Source: Cyclaneusma minus (taxonomy: Eukaryota; Ascomycota; Leotiomycetes; Marthamycetales; Marthamycetaceae). Taken from it: a stretch of DNA of 64,000 nt. The DNA is taken from assembly GCA_037179335.1 (NCBI GenBank), contig JAKZHN010000006.1, positions 1,302,001-1,366,000 on the forward strand. Reading direction: 5' to 3'. Shown here in pieces: positions 1 to 10,790 of this stretch (the first letter of the stretch is position 1; each line of letters begins with the position of its first letter). The position numbers were made by a program, and so were the translations under genes. The notes below the pieces were generated by a model that saw only the letters and a program-made list of their open reading frames with translations, made no database searches and was not told where the DNA came from.

Positions 1-1309
1 AAGCTCATCCGAGGTCATGCAGCTTTGGGTGGTGGTTCAGGGGAAATCCAGTTGGCTATCTGTGGATCGCAAGCATTACAAAGTTACCCTTCAAGCATCG
101 AAGAAGTTGTACCGGCATTTAGTGACTGCACGCGGACCGATACGAACTTCGTGGCCAATGATTGCAACGAATCGGGAAGCAATTGGGAGGCAGCGAATAT
201 TGGTATCGGTGCTCATTTACACGAGACTGGTCATCTACTTGGCTGCCCGCACCAGGAGAGTGGAGTGATGCTTCGCGACTATGTCAAATTGAATCGCTCA
301 TTCACCACTAGAGAGCCATTCTCGACACGGACTGGTTCCAAGGGCGGCTTAGTGCTGCACAACGATGAATGTACATGGCATAGACTTGACATTCTGCGCT
401 TCAGAAACCACCCGTGTTTTCGTCTCCCGATGGACCCCCCGGTGAACCCAGACGATACCGTCCAGGCTTGGCCAGTGGATAACAACAACGTTATGATCAC
501 AGCTGCTTCAGGGGTTGCATTCGTTGAGATCTTTACAGACGGCGAGGAACTTTGTCATACCTGGATCGAATATATGGAGGCGAGTTCCCCGGTGCAGCGT
601 ACGGTGCTCCTGACCGAACCTGATATCCGTGACCGTCTTCCAGAAGATCGAAAGAAGGCGAAGGTCCTGAAGCTGTCCATCAAGTCACTAGGCGGAGGCC
701 AGCACGAAATTGAAGACTTTACAAAGCTGGCATCCAAATCGTCGAGTATGAAACTTCCGAATGGCCAAATGGGATTCCGGGGTAGGAAGTTGGGCTACTC
801 TCAGCTCGAGGGTAGTGAACCACAAGAAGTCATCCTGGCAAGTGCAATGAAACAGAAAGTTTTGCTCTTGCAGGTCAAAGTCTACCACGGATTTGCATTA
901 GACGGAATCGAGTTCTTCTATGAGAATTCAACTAGTCAACTCTTTGGTAAAAGAGGCGGCAAGGAAGGTGGTAGCGACTTCAATCTTGGTAAGAGTCTCG
1001 TGGGTTTTCATATTGGCTTTCGCTAATCAGAAACAGACATTCGGCGCGGCGAATACATCACGGGTTTCTATCTGCGGGCTGGTCTTTGGATTGACGGTCT
1101 CCAGATTCTCACCAGTCTTGGTAGAAAGTCCGAGATCTTTGGAAACCCGACTGGCGGTTCTGGGTGAGTTGACTCTCTATCCCTTGATATGGCAATAGCT
1201 GACTTTGCAAAGGCATACTCTCATGCCGCCCCGGGGCTACACAGTTGCTGGTATTACCGGCAGCTGTGGTCAATGGATCGATGGCTTTTCCATGATCATC
1301 ACCCGCTAG
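1..1309 (+). CDS. Zinc metallopeptidase with C-terminal jacalin-like domain (5' end outside window)
   Basis: The frame is open from base 1, so the N-terminus lies outside the window. Exons are <1-988, 1031-1163 and 1213-1309; introns 989-1030 (42 bp) and 1164-1212 join in phase and end at a TAG. The motif HETGHLLGCPH fits the metzincin-type HExxHxxGxxH zinc site, and SGVML shortly after fits a Met-turn. The C-terminal part (from about residue 220 of the visible protein) reads as a jacalin-like lectin fold, with GGSDFNLG, then ITGFYLRAG and DGLQILTS across exon 2, and GYTVAGITGSCGQWIDGF in exon 3. This order matches the fungal putative peptidase family typified by yeast YIL108W (Pfam Metallopep), which often carries a jacalin domain. 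Substrate is unknown. The protease-family assignment is strong; the biological role is not known. The first intron is unusually short with its CTAAT close to the acceptor, but it is needed to keep the lectin frame. Confidence 0.85.
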
Positions 1310-2266
1310 AAGGCCGAGGGGTCTCACGCACATACATGTTCAACTTGGGGCTTTCCGCATTCATGGGTAATGGTAATTAGAGGGCGTGCGGGTATTTGCA
1401 TAGTGCACGGCATGTTCATAATATACCGGGGGCTCTCCCGCTGCTGGCATACAGGCGCATGAGTTTGATTCTCCGGGGTAGGGGGCATGGGCGAACACAC
1501 AACGGGCTAATGGTCTCCAGAGCTTGCCAGGCGTTTTTGTAGGATTGGTCCTGGAGGAGACCGGTTGAGTTCAACACGGTCGTCGGTTGGGTTAAGGTGG
1601 CGGGAACTACGGCTTAGTCTGGGAAGGGATGGCAAAGAAGCAAGTCTAGAATGGGTACCTGAAAGTCAGATCGACTGCTTGGCATACTTGAGATAGAAAG
1701 TCAAGGCAATGGAAATATCACAGAAGGCAATAATGCAAGACACATTCCTGGTAAGACTTGAAAAGCTATGACTCAGTGTTGTATCCTAATTCGTAAAATA
1801 GCGCAGCTGTGCATGTATTATGGAGTTGTACATAGCCGGCTAAGCCACTGGAGCAGATCAGCTCTACAGATTACAACGGAAAGGGAGAAAGGGTATGATC
1901 CTCTGACTGGGGGAGCACTTTTGCGATCAGGGCAATATTTAACCAAATCGATTATGAAAAATATCCTATAGATCTGTGTTAAATAGTTTGAGATTCGAGC
2001 ATTTCAAATATATATATATATCTTTTTTACCGGAAGCGGAATAGTTGGCAAGATATCGAGCGCCAAGCTCAAACCACCTTCCGGTCGGTCGCGAAATTCC
2101 CTGTTTACGGTTGCACAGCCTGCCCCCCCATGACGCAAGCCTGATCAAGAAAGAGAGGCTCACATTGACGAGCACAAAGCAACGAAACCTCAACCTTCCA
2201 CCGTATATATCCACGACTACCCAAGCCTGCTGCAGCTGATCAACCACATCCGCAATACTCAACACC
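1310..2266. other. Intergenic spacer between metallopeptidase and phosphatidylserine synthase
   Basis: I see no supported gene here. Short open frames lack introns, motifs or family resemblance. A pyrimidine/AT-rich stretch around 2010-2030 and a TATATA-like string near 2203-2210, about 60 bases before the next start codon, are plausible promoter parts for the downstream gene. Confidence 0.5.
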
Positions 2267-3097
2267 ATGTCGAAACGGACAGGCACCGCTGCAACCGCAG
2301 GCAAAGACTCGACTATGAGCCCACCAGAAGACAAGCAGAAGAAGCTTCTGGCCTCCTCCGACACTGGTCATTTCTCTCTGATCAAGGCCCTCCACCTGGC
2401 AGATGTCGTTACTGAACTCAATGGTACGTGCTTCACTCTCGCCCGATCTCGAGCTTACTGAGATGTTGAAACAGGCTTCTGCGGCATCATGTCCATCTTC
2501 TCCTCGATGCGCTACTGCCTGGGTTCCCCTACCGACTACGGCAACCTCTGGGCCGCGCTCGCCTTTATGCCCTTTGGCCTGTTCTTCGATTTCATGGATG
2601 GCAAAGTGGCGAGATGGCGCAAGAAGAGCTCGTTGATGGGCCAAGAGCTAGATTCCCTGGCTGACTTGGTACACTCCTTCTACCTTCGTATCGTACGGCT
2701 TGCAGTTCGATGCTAACCATCCTCACAGGTGTCATTTGGTGTGTCCCCAGCAGCTGCAGCCTTCGCAATCGGTCTTCGCACGCCCGCCGACCACGTCCTC
2801 CTCACCTTCTTCGTTCTCTGCGGTCTTACTCGTCTGGCACGCTTCAACGTCACTGTACAGGCGGTTCCCAAAGACGCTACCGGCAAGAGCAAGTACTTTG
2901 AAGGAACACCGATCCCTACCAGTCTGAGCATTGCGGCGCTGATGGGTTATTGGGTGAGCCAAGGATGGGTGCTGGAGAATCTGCCGTTAGGAACATGGTT
3001 GAGCGGAAGCATTTTCGAGTTCCATCCGGTTGCAGGCTTGTTTGTGCTTTGGGGCTTCCTGATGACGAGCAAGACTATACATATTCCCAAGCCTTAG
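2267..3097 (+). CDS. CHO1: CDP-diacylglycerol-serine O-phosphatidyltransferase (phosphatidylserine synthase)
   Basis: Makes phosphatidylserine from CDP-diacylglycerol and serine in ER membranes, the first step of de novo phosphatidylethanolamine and phosphatidylcholine synthesis in fungi. Three exons (2267-2423, 2475-2668, 2729-3097) join in phase across introns of 51 and 60 bp to give 239 residues. The join LN-GFCGIMS restores a block typical of the family. The CDP-alcohol phosphotransferase signature DGxxAR(x8)GxxxDxxxD is complete: it starts at DGKVAR, continues to GQELDSLAD and crosses the second intron into VSFG. Hydrophobic segments after it fit the usual multi-pass membrane protein. 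Length is normal for fungal Cho1/Pss1. The start ATG at 2267 is the first in frame. Neighbours give no functional link. Confidence 0.95.
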
Positions 3098-4215
3098 TTG
3101 GGATGGGCGAGGACTATGGGAAGCTCGGGGGGAATGCAGAATGCGTGGTCGAAAAACTCGGAAGATGAGGTTTTCGAAGCTGGTTGTGACTTGGGAAGGG
3201 CTGGAAGCGAAGCGTTTTAGCCTATGTCGATATGATACCTCTCCATACATGCGCTTTCAACTCTCCTCTATCGTTTTCTGTTTGGGAACTCCGAACTAAT
3301 TTGCTATCGTTTGACTGGAGCCATTCCCCTTGCTAACTTTTCTCGCCCGCCTGTTATATGGCTACTTAAGGTACGTTGTTCTTATTCTCTCGGTTTGAAG
3401 TTCGATCGCTGAGATACCGATCCCGAGATCGTCCTGCACCGGCCCTAGACCCGAGAGACATGTTTGGTATGCTGCAGAACCACGGTTCACGCGAGAACGC
3501 CGCCGACGGCATGCCACGGAACATGCTATCTGTGACCGCTTCGGGTGATTCTGGGGTGCTACGGAGCACTGAGAGCTCGGTTTTCGTTACCTGACCTTAA
3601 AGGGGCTTTGGCTATCCCTCGGCCCATTCTTGTAAGTGAAGTAACCTGGGAATGAAGGTCCTTAAGGCTCAACATCGAGGTCGAAGGCGTTGGGACAACC
3701 CGGGACTCGTGGCTACGGGAGCCAACCACCACACCCGATTCACCTGATATTACATCGGAAGCTATCTCACCTATGATTTCTGGCTGGGTAGGTAGAGACA
3801 TCCACCCTCTCTTCTTCGTTTTATGGTGGTAAGTGAAGGCTCAAGTTTCAGTCTTATTCTCTCCCATGACTGCGTCAGCGACTGAACAAGGAAGCCCTCA
3901 AACTACAGTCTGACGACAAAAGAACTTTATCCTCGATTTCATCTTCATTTCTGGCTGCTGAAACCATGTGTGTTCTGCTTAGCTGCTGCTGCTTCACTGC
4001 ATTCATAAGTTCTGATTTCCGAAGATTTTCATCATTGGGGATGGATACTCTTCTCGATCTTCGACGTCTATTTCGAAGTTCGGTTTGCTTTGTCACTAGT
4101 TCAGCTTGTTGTCGACCTGTTCGTGTCTTCTCGCATCGATCATCTCTGCTGGTGACTACTTTTGTTCTCGGGAAGTAGAAGGCTGTCAGTGCACAAAGTT
4201 TCTGGCGCGCTCAGA

Positions 4216-4414
4216 GAGGATCACGTGCTCTGTCAAAAGTTCCAGCACGGTTTTGTTGCACATCGACCAACGAATGGGGTGCTATATGTACGCTGCATAA
4301 AGTAGGTAGGTAGGTACAGGTAGGTAGGCAGGCAGGTAGGTCTCTGGCGTATTCTAGCGGCTCGATTTGTTCGTCGATGTGCAACAAAACTCCTGGTGAC
4401 TGTCACATGATCTC
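4216..4414. mobile_element. Small fold-back (MITE-like) element with a GTAG microsatellite core
   Basis: The left arm, roughly 4216-4279, and the right arm, roughly 4357-4414, are imperfect inverted copies of each other. The best-matched core is GTTTTGTTGCACATCGAC on the plus strand at 4250-4267 and its reverse complement at about 4371-4389. Outer parts such as GATCACGTG / CACATGATC also pair. The total of about 200 bp with no coding potential fits a miniature inverted-repeat or fold-back element. The arms differ at several positions and no clear target duplication was found. A close relative of the arm core occurs at 63,309. Confidence 0.6.
4302..4342 (+). repeat. Tetranucleotide microsatellite (GTAG)n
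   Basis: Near-perfect GTAG/GCAG repeats of about ten units at the centre of the fold-back element, between its two arms. It would sit in the loop if the arms paired. Confidence 0.8.
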
Positions 4415-4699
4415 ACCGTATTCTTTCTCCACGTCTTGTAGCCGATTATCTCCGCTAGGCTACCCGGTTCAAGGCACAGCTCAACGGGCACAATCGGGAT
4501 GTGTCTGCATCACCAAAAGCTTGCCATATGGTGCTTTGTTGATGGTTTGAACCTCGCACGATCATGTTGAAATGAGTTTGTCAACTAAATTTTACGTTAT
4601 CTGGCAAGCAGAAGACTTGTGAATGCTCAGGCTGCTTGCAGGCCGTATGCAGATTATCTGGCGCCTAGGTCCACAGTTGTCAACCTAGCTTCTCACGCC

Positions 4700-5720
4700 C
4701 ATTAGACTACTCACTGTCGAATAACAGTTGTACTGTCGTATTACAAAAAAACTGTCAAATTATGAGATTGATCGTAAGTTGGTACCGGGATGCTTTCATG
4801 TTGTTACCTAAACATCTTGCGAGTTACCATTTTAGCATGGTCTCATATTACAACAATCCGCTCAAATCAGGTGAGTTCTATTGCATTGCCAAAATTCTCA
4901 CAAGTCCTTAGAATTCTTGCAAACCACTAAATTGCTGTCGGACAATGGAACTCTTGTCGATGGACATTAGGGTGACAACTTACAAGCTACCCTGTCGAGC
5001 TACAGAAATGTTATCAAACCACTAGAATGCTCACAAGTACCTGGAGCTACCACAATCAACCAGGACACTCGCAGTCCATAGTACTCATTTTCGCAACTTC
5101 TATTCTGTCGAATCACGAAAATGCTGTCGATTTAGAGACACTCTGTCTCTGTCAAATCAAGGAGATACTCGCAAGCTGTTAGGAATCTTTCGAGCCTTAG
5201 AACTCCGGCCGAACTACAAGACTCCTGTCGATTGTGAGAGTCCTGTCAAATCACCAAATTGCTTGCAAGTCACAACGGCGCCCGCAGTTCATTTTGGATT
5301 TTTGCAAACTAGGTACCTACCTACTGTTAATTTACGACAACGCTGTCGATTTGAAACAAAGCCCGCAAACCCAAAGCTCGCTCGCAAATCCAAATCACGC
5401 TCACAAATCCAAAGCACGCCCGCGAGTTACTGGATGCTTTCAGAACAAGGAAAACCGGTCGAATTGTAACTACGCTGTCGAAACCACTCTTGAACTTGGC
5501 TAGGAGAGTCCTGTCGAATTCCCAGAAAACTTGCAGAGCCCTGGCACACTTGCAGTTCACTAGGATCCTTGCAGATCACTAGAGCGCTACCGGATTCTGG
5601 AGTCGCGGTCGAATTGGGAAACGGTGTCGAAGTCAAACAAGCTCGCAGGTGTTAGGACGCTGTCGATTCACAAGAGTGCTCGCAATGTATTAAAACGACT
5701 AGTAGCTACTAGAGCATTCA
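4700..5720 (+). repeat. Degenerate short-unit array (CTGTCGA / CTCGCAA words)
   Basis: Over about 1 kb the words CTGTCGA (or CTGTCAA) and CTCGCAA (or CTTGCAA, CTCACAA) recur every 15-40 bases, usually followed by a short A-rich spacer such as ATCAC or ATTACAA. Examples of CTGTCGA occur near 4713, 5107, 5123, 5227, 5343, 5475, 5510 and 5662. The units are too diverged for a clean consensus. No coding frame runs through it. The reverse complement of the same core dominates the array at 9.7-10.3 kb. Confidence 0.6.
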
Positions 5721-6152
5721 CCAATTGTTAGGGCTTATTTGAATGAGTAAAATGCTATTTTTTATACACTAAACGATTAGACGAGCAAAGTTTTTCAGAT
5801 ATTTCTGACATCAATCCTTGATTTTTTTTTAGCGAGAGCTTAGCGAGACTTTAGAAAGCTACCTAGCCGCTATGCGCGCAAAAACTGGTCGGTCATTCCT
5901 ACCCCAGTCATTCCTATCCCATCCACATCCTAATTCCCATCAACCTAGCAACCCATCAACGCCTTCCAAAGCAAGGGTATCGTCGTCGTTATAGCTATAC
6001 GAGGTCGTGGAGAATCGTGAATCGTAGCGAGAAGGAGAGTACAAGCGCAAGCGAGCGGACTAGAGCCGAAAACACTGTTAGCAAAAGTCTAGGAAGCGAC
6101 AAGAGCTAGAAAACAAGCTTACCGAGGGCCCAGAAGAACAAAGAAGCGCAAG

Positions 6153-7589
6153 TTATTTGCGAGGGCGAGTGCCAGAGCGACGGCGGCGCGAAGGGTTTGG
6201 GTCAAAGACAGCGTCGCCGCCGCCTTTGTGGGGGTTGCCGAAGTCCTTCCAATCGTCGTCAAGGTTATCATCGTCGCCAGTCTTAGGGTGGCCGTCATCG
6301 TAGCCGAACCTAGGAGCCATCGAGCTTCGGCGGCGCTTGACTCCTTTTGCCGTTGACAACTGGAATTCCTCCGAGTCCTGATCCATAGGCTGGACTTCGC
6401 GGCTACTGCTAATGCTAGTCGACTTGCGTTTGCGTTTGCGTTTGGGGCTGTCTGGCAAGAGTGTGAAGCCACGATCACACTCGAGCTTTGCAAATACGCA
6501 GGTCAGGCATGATGAGCTGCCGAACAGCGGCTCGCAGACTTTGTTGGCTTTGCGGCAGTTGTCACAGGCGGGTGGTAGCTGGGGACCTTGGCTGGAAGCG
6601 CCAGAGTTGCCATCCTCGCCTCCGACGTTCTCGCCAATCTCGCCAGCGCCATCTTCACCCATCACCAAATCTTCATCTTCATTCTTGATGGAGCCCTGCT
6701 GGGCTGGCTCATCGCCCGAAGCCTCGCCTTGAATGACACGCTCCTCATTGGCTTCGGAGAAACGAACACTTCTTCTCTTCTCTCTGGTACCGGCGTCGGG
6801 ATTCTGAACCTGGACATCCTCATCAAGATCTTCGTCTTCTTCAGGACGGGGAGAACGGTCAGGTGATAGAAGCTCTTCCTCGCCCAGTTCTTCTTCATGG
6901 TCCTCAACGGAAATAACCGGGAATTGGCTCTCGAGCTTCTTCAGGTCGCGCTGAAGCTCGTTCACTTGGTCCTTGGTGTAGAGGCGGCCCATGGTGCCAA
7001 TGTTAAGCTTGGCAGAGGTGAAGTGCTGGTCCGTGGGGGAACCAGGGCAGGAGATATCGCCATCCCAATCCGGACGCAACCAGCTGTGGGTGAATGGGGC
7101 CCAGCCAACGATAGTCTCGTTAGCTTCACCTTCATTTCCAGCTTCAGCTTCAACTCCAGCTTCACCAACGTTCTGACCAGAAGGAGTGTAAAGGATCATA
7201 GTGCCAGCAGCGCGCAGAGTGAGTTCACTAGTAGCTAGTGCCTTGACGGTGTAGCTTCTCAACTCTCTCTTGTGGATGGCGTTGTATCTTCGCTGGTTGA
7301 AGCCCAGTACATCGAGGAAAGGGTCGAGGTGCACCTTGTCGCTGCTGTTTGGGGCCTTCTTGCGGAGGTGGATGTACAACTGCTTTTGTAAAGCAGCCGG
7401 CACTTCGACCGACTTTCCCCGGAGAATAGAGACAAGGTCAAGGTCCATAGGGAAGCGCTCTCCAACCTTTGTAAGATGCAGGTTCTCAGCCGACAGCCTT
7501 AATTTCTGGAAGTCGGACAGCTCATCGTAGGTTTTGCGTCCGACCTTGGGCCCAAAGTCAAACTCGAGCGTTTTGTCGGATGGCGCCAT
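6153..7589 (-). CDS. Acidic nuclear protein with a Zn2Cys6-like cluster, function unknown
   Basis: A single-exon frame of 478 residues with ATG at 7589 (minus strand) and stop TAA at 6155. I do not recognise the family by name. Residues about 10-130 look folded. Residues 225-330 are strongly acidic and probably disordered. Six cysteines (342, 345, 352, 361, 364, 371) have the spacing CxxC-x6-C-x8-CxxC-x6-C, which is the fungal Zn2Cys6 binuclear cluster pattern, but here it sits near the C-terminus rather than the N-terminus. A basic run KRKRKRK at 383-389 follows and is a likely nuclear localisation signal; the tail is also basic. This suggests a DNA- or chromatin-associated protein rather than a standard Zn2Cys6 activator, because the basic residues usual between cysteines two and three are few (RKANK). 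The gene itself is well supported; the function is inference. Confidence 0.75.
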   Translation of the reverse strand: MAPSDKTLEFDFGPKVGRKTYDELSDFQKLRLSAENLHLTKVGERFPMDLDLVSILRGKSVEVPAALQKQLYIHLRKKAPNSSDKVHLDPFLDVLGFNQRRYNAIHKRELRSYTVKALATSELTLRAAGTMILYTPSGQNVGEAGVEAEAGNEGEANETIVGWAPFTHSWLRPDWDGDISCPGSPTDQHFTSAKLNIGTMGRLYTKDQVNELQRDLKKLESQFPVISVEDHEEELGEEELLSPDRSPRPEEDEDLDEDVQVQNPDAGTREKRRSVRFSEANEERVIQGEASGDEPAQQGSIKNEDEDLVMGEDGAGEIGENVGGEDGNSGASSQGPQLPPACDNCRKANKVCEPLFGSSSCLTCVFAKLECDRGFTLLPDSPKRKRKRKSTSISSSREVQPMDQDSEEFQLSTAKGVKRRRSSMAPRFGYDDGHPKTGDDDNLDDDWKDFGNPHKGGGDAVFDPNPSRRRRSGTRPRK

Positions 7590-8574
7590 TTTGGGCTAGT
7601 AGACAGGAGGGTGAAGGAGGATTGGAGGGGGGTTGGCAAGCTTGCACAAACGTCAGTCGGGATTGCAGCAGGTGAGGCTACCAATTGAGCGTTGGGGATG
7701 GACTCACCAGAAGCTCGATCTCTGCTTCAACTGCGCACTGATGGCAGGCCAAAGACGTAGCTCTAAATGGTTGACCTTGAGAGCTTCAAGAGCTGGGAGC
7801 GGGGCGGAGCTTCAAACCAGCAAGTCCAAGCATGCAATTAGAAGCTGAGGGCGAGGCGTTGTTTGGAGGTCGAAGCTGCAGCTTGAAGGCGAGCTTGCGC
7901 AGCTTGAATGGAGGCAAACAAGCCAAAGTGGGGCCAAGCGAGAAGACCAAAACAAACCAGCTTCGTCCGTGATTGTCGAGGAGGCAAGAGGCGCAAGCCA
8001 CGCGGCTTTGCAGCTTCAGGAGCTCGGCCATGATGTGAGGTTATGCCGAGACAGGGCTCTGTCTGCGGTAGGATGGATAGCTGACTCCGGAGATGCTGGC
8101 CATGAACTTGTGGTGTTCGACTAAACGACCGGTCGTCATAAAGTCACCAGGATGTTCTCTTGTCCGGTGTTGTTGGAGGAGAAAAGAGAAGAGGGAGAGG
8201 AGCGGGCGAGGAGAAGGCTTTTATGCTCAGCCTGCTGCTCCGCAGTGGCCTGTGCGTCGCTTAAGCGTCGCTTAGGCGCTACCGGGTCGCCAATTGTTTG
8301 CGCGCTGCTGCTGTCGCCGCACTACCCCGTGACCATGCTCGTGACCGTGCCCCCAACTATGCTTCACACCAGCCTGGCGCAGATTTTAGCCTTATAGCTG
8401 TCTGTGTATATACAATTTGTATTCTGTAGCTACACTTGAGCTTGCTTTCATCTTGACCCTGCCTTGCGCAAGCTTTCTGTGGGACAAAAGTGAGGTTGCT
8501 GGTTGATGGCAAACGACTAGAGCAACCCCCAGGATCGATAGACAAACTCAGGATCAGTGCGCAATTCCGTGTTC
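7590..8574. other. Intergenic region upstream of the Zn2Cys6-like gene
   Basis: Likely 5' flank of the minus-strand gene starting at 7589. It is rich in AGCTTC/GAAGCT words between 7780 and 7930 and holds a doubled GCGTCGCTTA at about 8256-8275. I see no gene in it. Confidence 0.4.
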
Positions 8575-8875
8575 GCAACTGGCACACCCGCCCGACAGAG
8601 GAACTAGAGGTCGGAATGCAAATTGCGCTGCGAGAATTGATTCCGGGTTTGCAATTGGCATACCCGCTCAACAGAGAAACCAGGGATCGGAACGCAAAAT
8701 GCGCTGCGAGGATTGATTTGGTTCGCAACTGGCATACCCGCCCGACAGAGGAACCAGGGACTGGAACGCAAAACAGGCTGCGAAAATCGATTTGGTTCCG
8801 CAACTGGCATATCCGCCCGACAGAGGAACCAGGGACCGGAACGTAAAACGCGCTGCGACAACTGCTTCTGTCTTC
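8575..8875 (+). repeat. Four-copy tandem repeat of about 75 bp
   Basis: Units start at 8575, 8651, 8725 and 8800, each opening with GCAACTGGCA (or GCAATTGGCA) followed by ACCCGCCCGACAGAGGAAC-like sequence and a GCGCTGCGA block. Unit lengths are 76, 74, 75 and 76 bases. Because the unit is close to a multiple of three, long open frames appear on both strands (for example 8357-8905 minus), but the start codons and lengths look like by-products of the repeat. Confidence 0.85.
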
Positions 8876-9002
8876 GCAAGTGACACTAAACGACAGAAGG
8901 ATCAATTCGACAGCTTTATGTTGGACTGGGAAGCACCAGAACCGGTAAAGAGCTTACCAAACTCATGCCTAATTGCTGCTTCAAGCGTCTCGCCTCCAGC
9001 TC

Positions 9003-9649
9003 CTAGTGTCTCGCCTCCAACAAGTTCACCTCATCTTTCAGGTCGAGAGAGCGTGATCCAGAAACCTCCCTGCTGCTACTCGCGCTTCTCGGGGTCCTCG
9101 GGGTCCTCGGGGTGGCAGCCAGGTGTGGGTACGGAGTCAAAATAGGTCTCTCCAGGGTCTGGAGATAGTCGGTTCGGTATTTATTCCTAATATAGGCTTT
9201 CAAATGGGTCGTACTATGTTTATCGCTTGCGCCCGCACTCTTGGCCAGTTCCAAGGTGGATCTGGGAATGCTGGAAAGGTCCGGCACTAGATTCTGAGGA
9301 GGATTAAAAACACCCGTGAAAAAAAGGTTGTCGACGGCATTTTCTGGAATCTGATGGAGATTTGTAATAGTGCCGGAAGGGATGGCATGGTTGCGGACAT
9401 ATTCCTCTCCTCGCAGCCGCGACAAAGCGCCAGAAGACAAGTGAACGAGAGGCGTGGATCCTAATGACTTCCCGATTTGCAACCAAGAATCCTCTCCTGA
9501 CACGGTAGTTCCATTGGGGTATGACTTCGACGGCCGGGACTGACAGAAGGAAATGTGGTCGGTACAAGTATTCTGAACCGACCGGTTTGCACAGGGTAGA
9601 GTTTGATCCCGAATGTCTTCCGACAGCCAATACGTAACTAAGTCAAAGG
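9003..9649 (-). pseudogene. Orphan terminal exon of an unrecognised protein
   Basis: Read on the minus strand, a frame is open from a good 3' splice site (TTATCAG, exon starting at 9649) to a stop at 9003, about 214 residues. It contains VTYWLSEDIRDQTLPCANRS near the start, SGEDSWLQIGKSLGSTP, NLFFTGVFNPP and a low-complexity PRTPRTPR stretch, and reads as real coding sequence. There is no upstream ATG in frame. What should be the preceding intron and exons is instead the degenerate CTGTCGA-family array (9.66-10.32 kb). So this looks like the last exon of a gene whose 5' part has been lost or lies beyond the array. I do not recognise the family. Confidence 0.45.
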
Positions 9650-9659
9650 CTGATAACTA

Positions 9660-10320
9660 AATAACAGGCGACAGCAGAGTCAATGTGGACAGACAGTTCG
9701 TAATTGAGAGGTGACTCCCTCGTCAATAATAAGTAGGTCGAGAATCGACCGCCGTGAAACTTCGACAGCCAGATTCATGACCAATAGCCAGATTCACGGC
9801 CGCCAGCCAGCTCGATAATTAAGAGCCCGATAATTGAGAGCCAAGTCAAAGTCGACAGCTTACTTGTCATCGAAGGCCAAGTTAACGCCGACAGCCACAT
9901 GCTAGACTTCGACAACTAGCCAAATGTCAACGACCAACTCAAGGTCAACATTCCAGTCAGCGTCTATGACCAGTGAAATCATCGATAACAAATTTACTAG
10001 TCGAAAGCCAGCTCGGCCGTGCTAATGGCTGGCTGGATAATCAAAGCCAAATCGGACGTCGACAGCAAACCCAAGATCGACAATCAACTCAACATCGACA
10101 GCCAGCTTGACGTGAACAGCCAGCTAAATAGCCAATGATCAACTTGACCATCGGAAGCCAATTTGAAATTTGACGGACAACTGGGCTATTAATAGCTAGG
10201 TAGCTGAACGACCAAAGCCAGATCGACCGTCGATAGCAAGCTTAATCAACATCGACAGCAAACCCACAATCAACAGCTAGCTCGATTGTCGACAACTAGC
10301 TCGACTATCGATATCCATTA
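9660..10320 (-). repeat. Degenerate short-unit array (TCGACAG / CAGCTCG words)
   Basis: Dense repeats of TCGACAGC, CCAGCTCGA, CAACTCAA and similar words, 15-30 bases apart, with no consensus period. TCGACAG is the reverse complement of the CTGTCGA core in the 4.7-5.7 kb array, so the two are probably the same family in opposite orientation. A short continuation is seen at about 10,890-10,960, beyond the low-confidence coding fragment at 10,326-10,790. Confidence 0.6.
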
Positions 10321-10325
10321 TTGAA

Positions 10326-10790
10326 CTAGGTCACGTAGAGGGTAATTCTTGATATGTTAAGGTGATGGTTGAAGTGTGGTGTGGTGGTGAAACCATAATT
10401 CGTGGTGTCTGATTGCCTGAAACATCCCAACATCCTCGGCGGCTTTCTGAGCAGCGGCGGCCTTCTAAAACAGATCGCTCGTGGGCCTTGACGAATGGGT
10501 TGACTGGCTTGGCGGGACCCTTGACATGAGTAGGCTTGACGGCCAGCTCGGCGACACGAAGGATAAGGCGGCCCAAGAGATGAAAGGCGGGAGAGGCAAC
10601 GGGCCACGGCAGTGGGGGTGGTTGAGTGGGTCTTCTCGGTAGCAAGCTTGGTGATAGGCTCAGCGGGCTCGTCGGTGGTGGCAGCAGTGCACTGTTTCTT
10701 GGCGACGGGGTCTTGGACGTCGTCCTCGACGGTCTCAAGGGTGCGCTTGGGGGCGCGAGTAACTCCAACGTTGACGGTAGAGGGAGACAT
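10326..10790 (-). pseudogene. Possible frameshifted coding fragment inside the repeat array
   Basis: From ATG at 10,790 on the minus strand a frame gives MSPSTVNVGVTRAPKRTLE followed by VAKKQC, a nuclear-protein-like start. Around 10,600 the more protein-like reading moves to a second minus-strand frame with FHLLGRLILRVAELAVKPT and KPVNPFVKAHER. This could be one gene broken by a frameshift or an unseen intron, or two chance frames. Flanking degenerate repeats on both sides favour a broken or inserted fragment. Not recognised. Confidence 0.3.

Larger units (their letters stand above)
3098..6152. other. 3-kb gene-free region with repeats
   Basis: No open frame here has supporting motifs or splice structure. 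The first kilobase is unremarkable. From 4216 to 4414 there is a fold-back element, and 4700-5720 is a degenerate array built on CTGTCGA and CTCGCAA words; both are listed separately. A T-rich tract follows (5758-5832), then the downstream flank of the minus-strand gene that ends at 6153. Confidence 0.5.

Noticed and set aside
8357..8905. 182-codon minus-strand frame with repeating GSSVGRVCQLR
   Set aside because: It is the translation of the 75-bp tandem repeat; equally open frames exist on the other strand and no splice or start context supports it.
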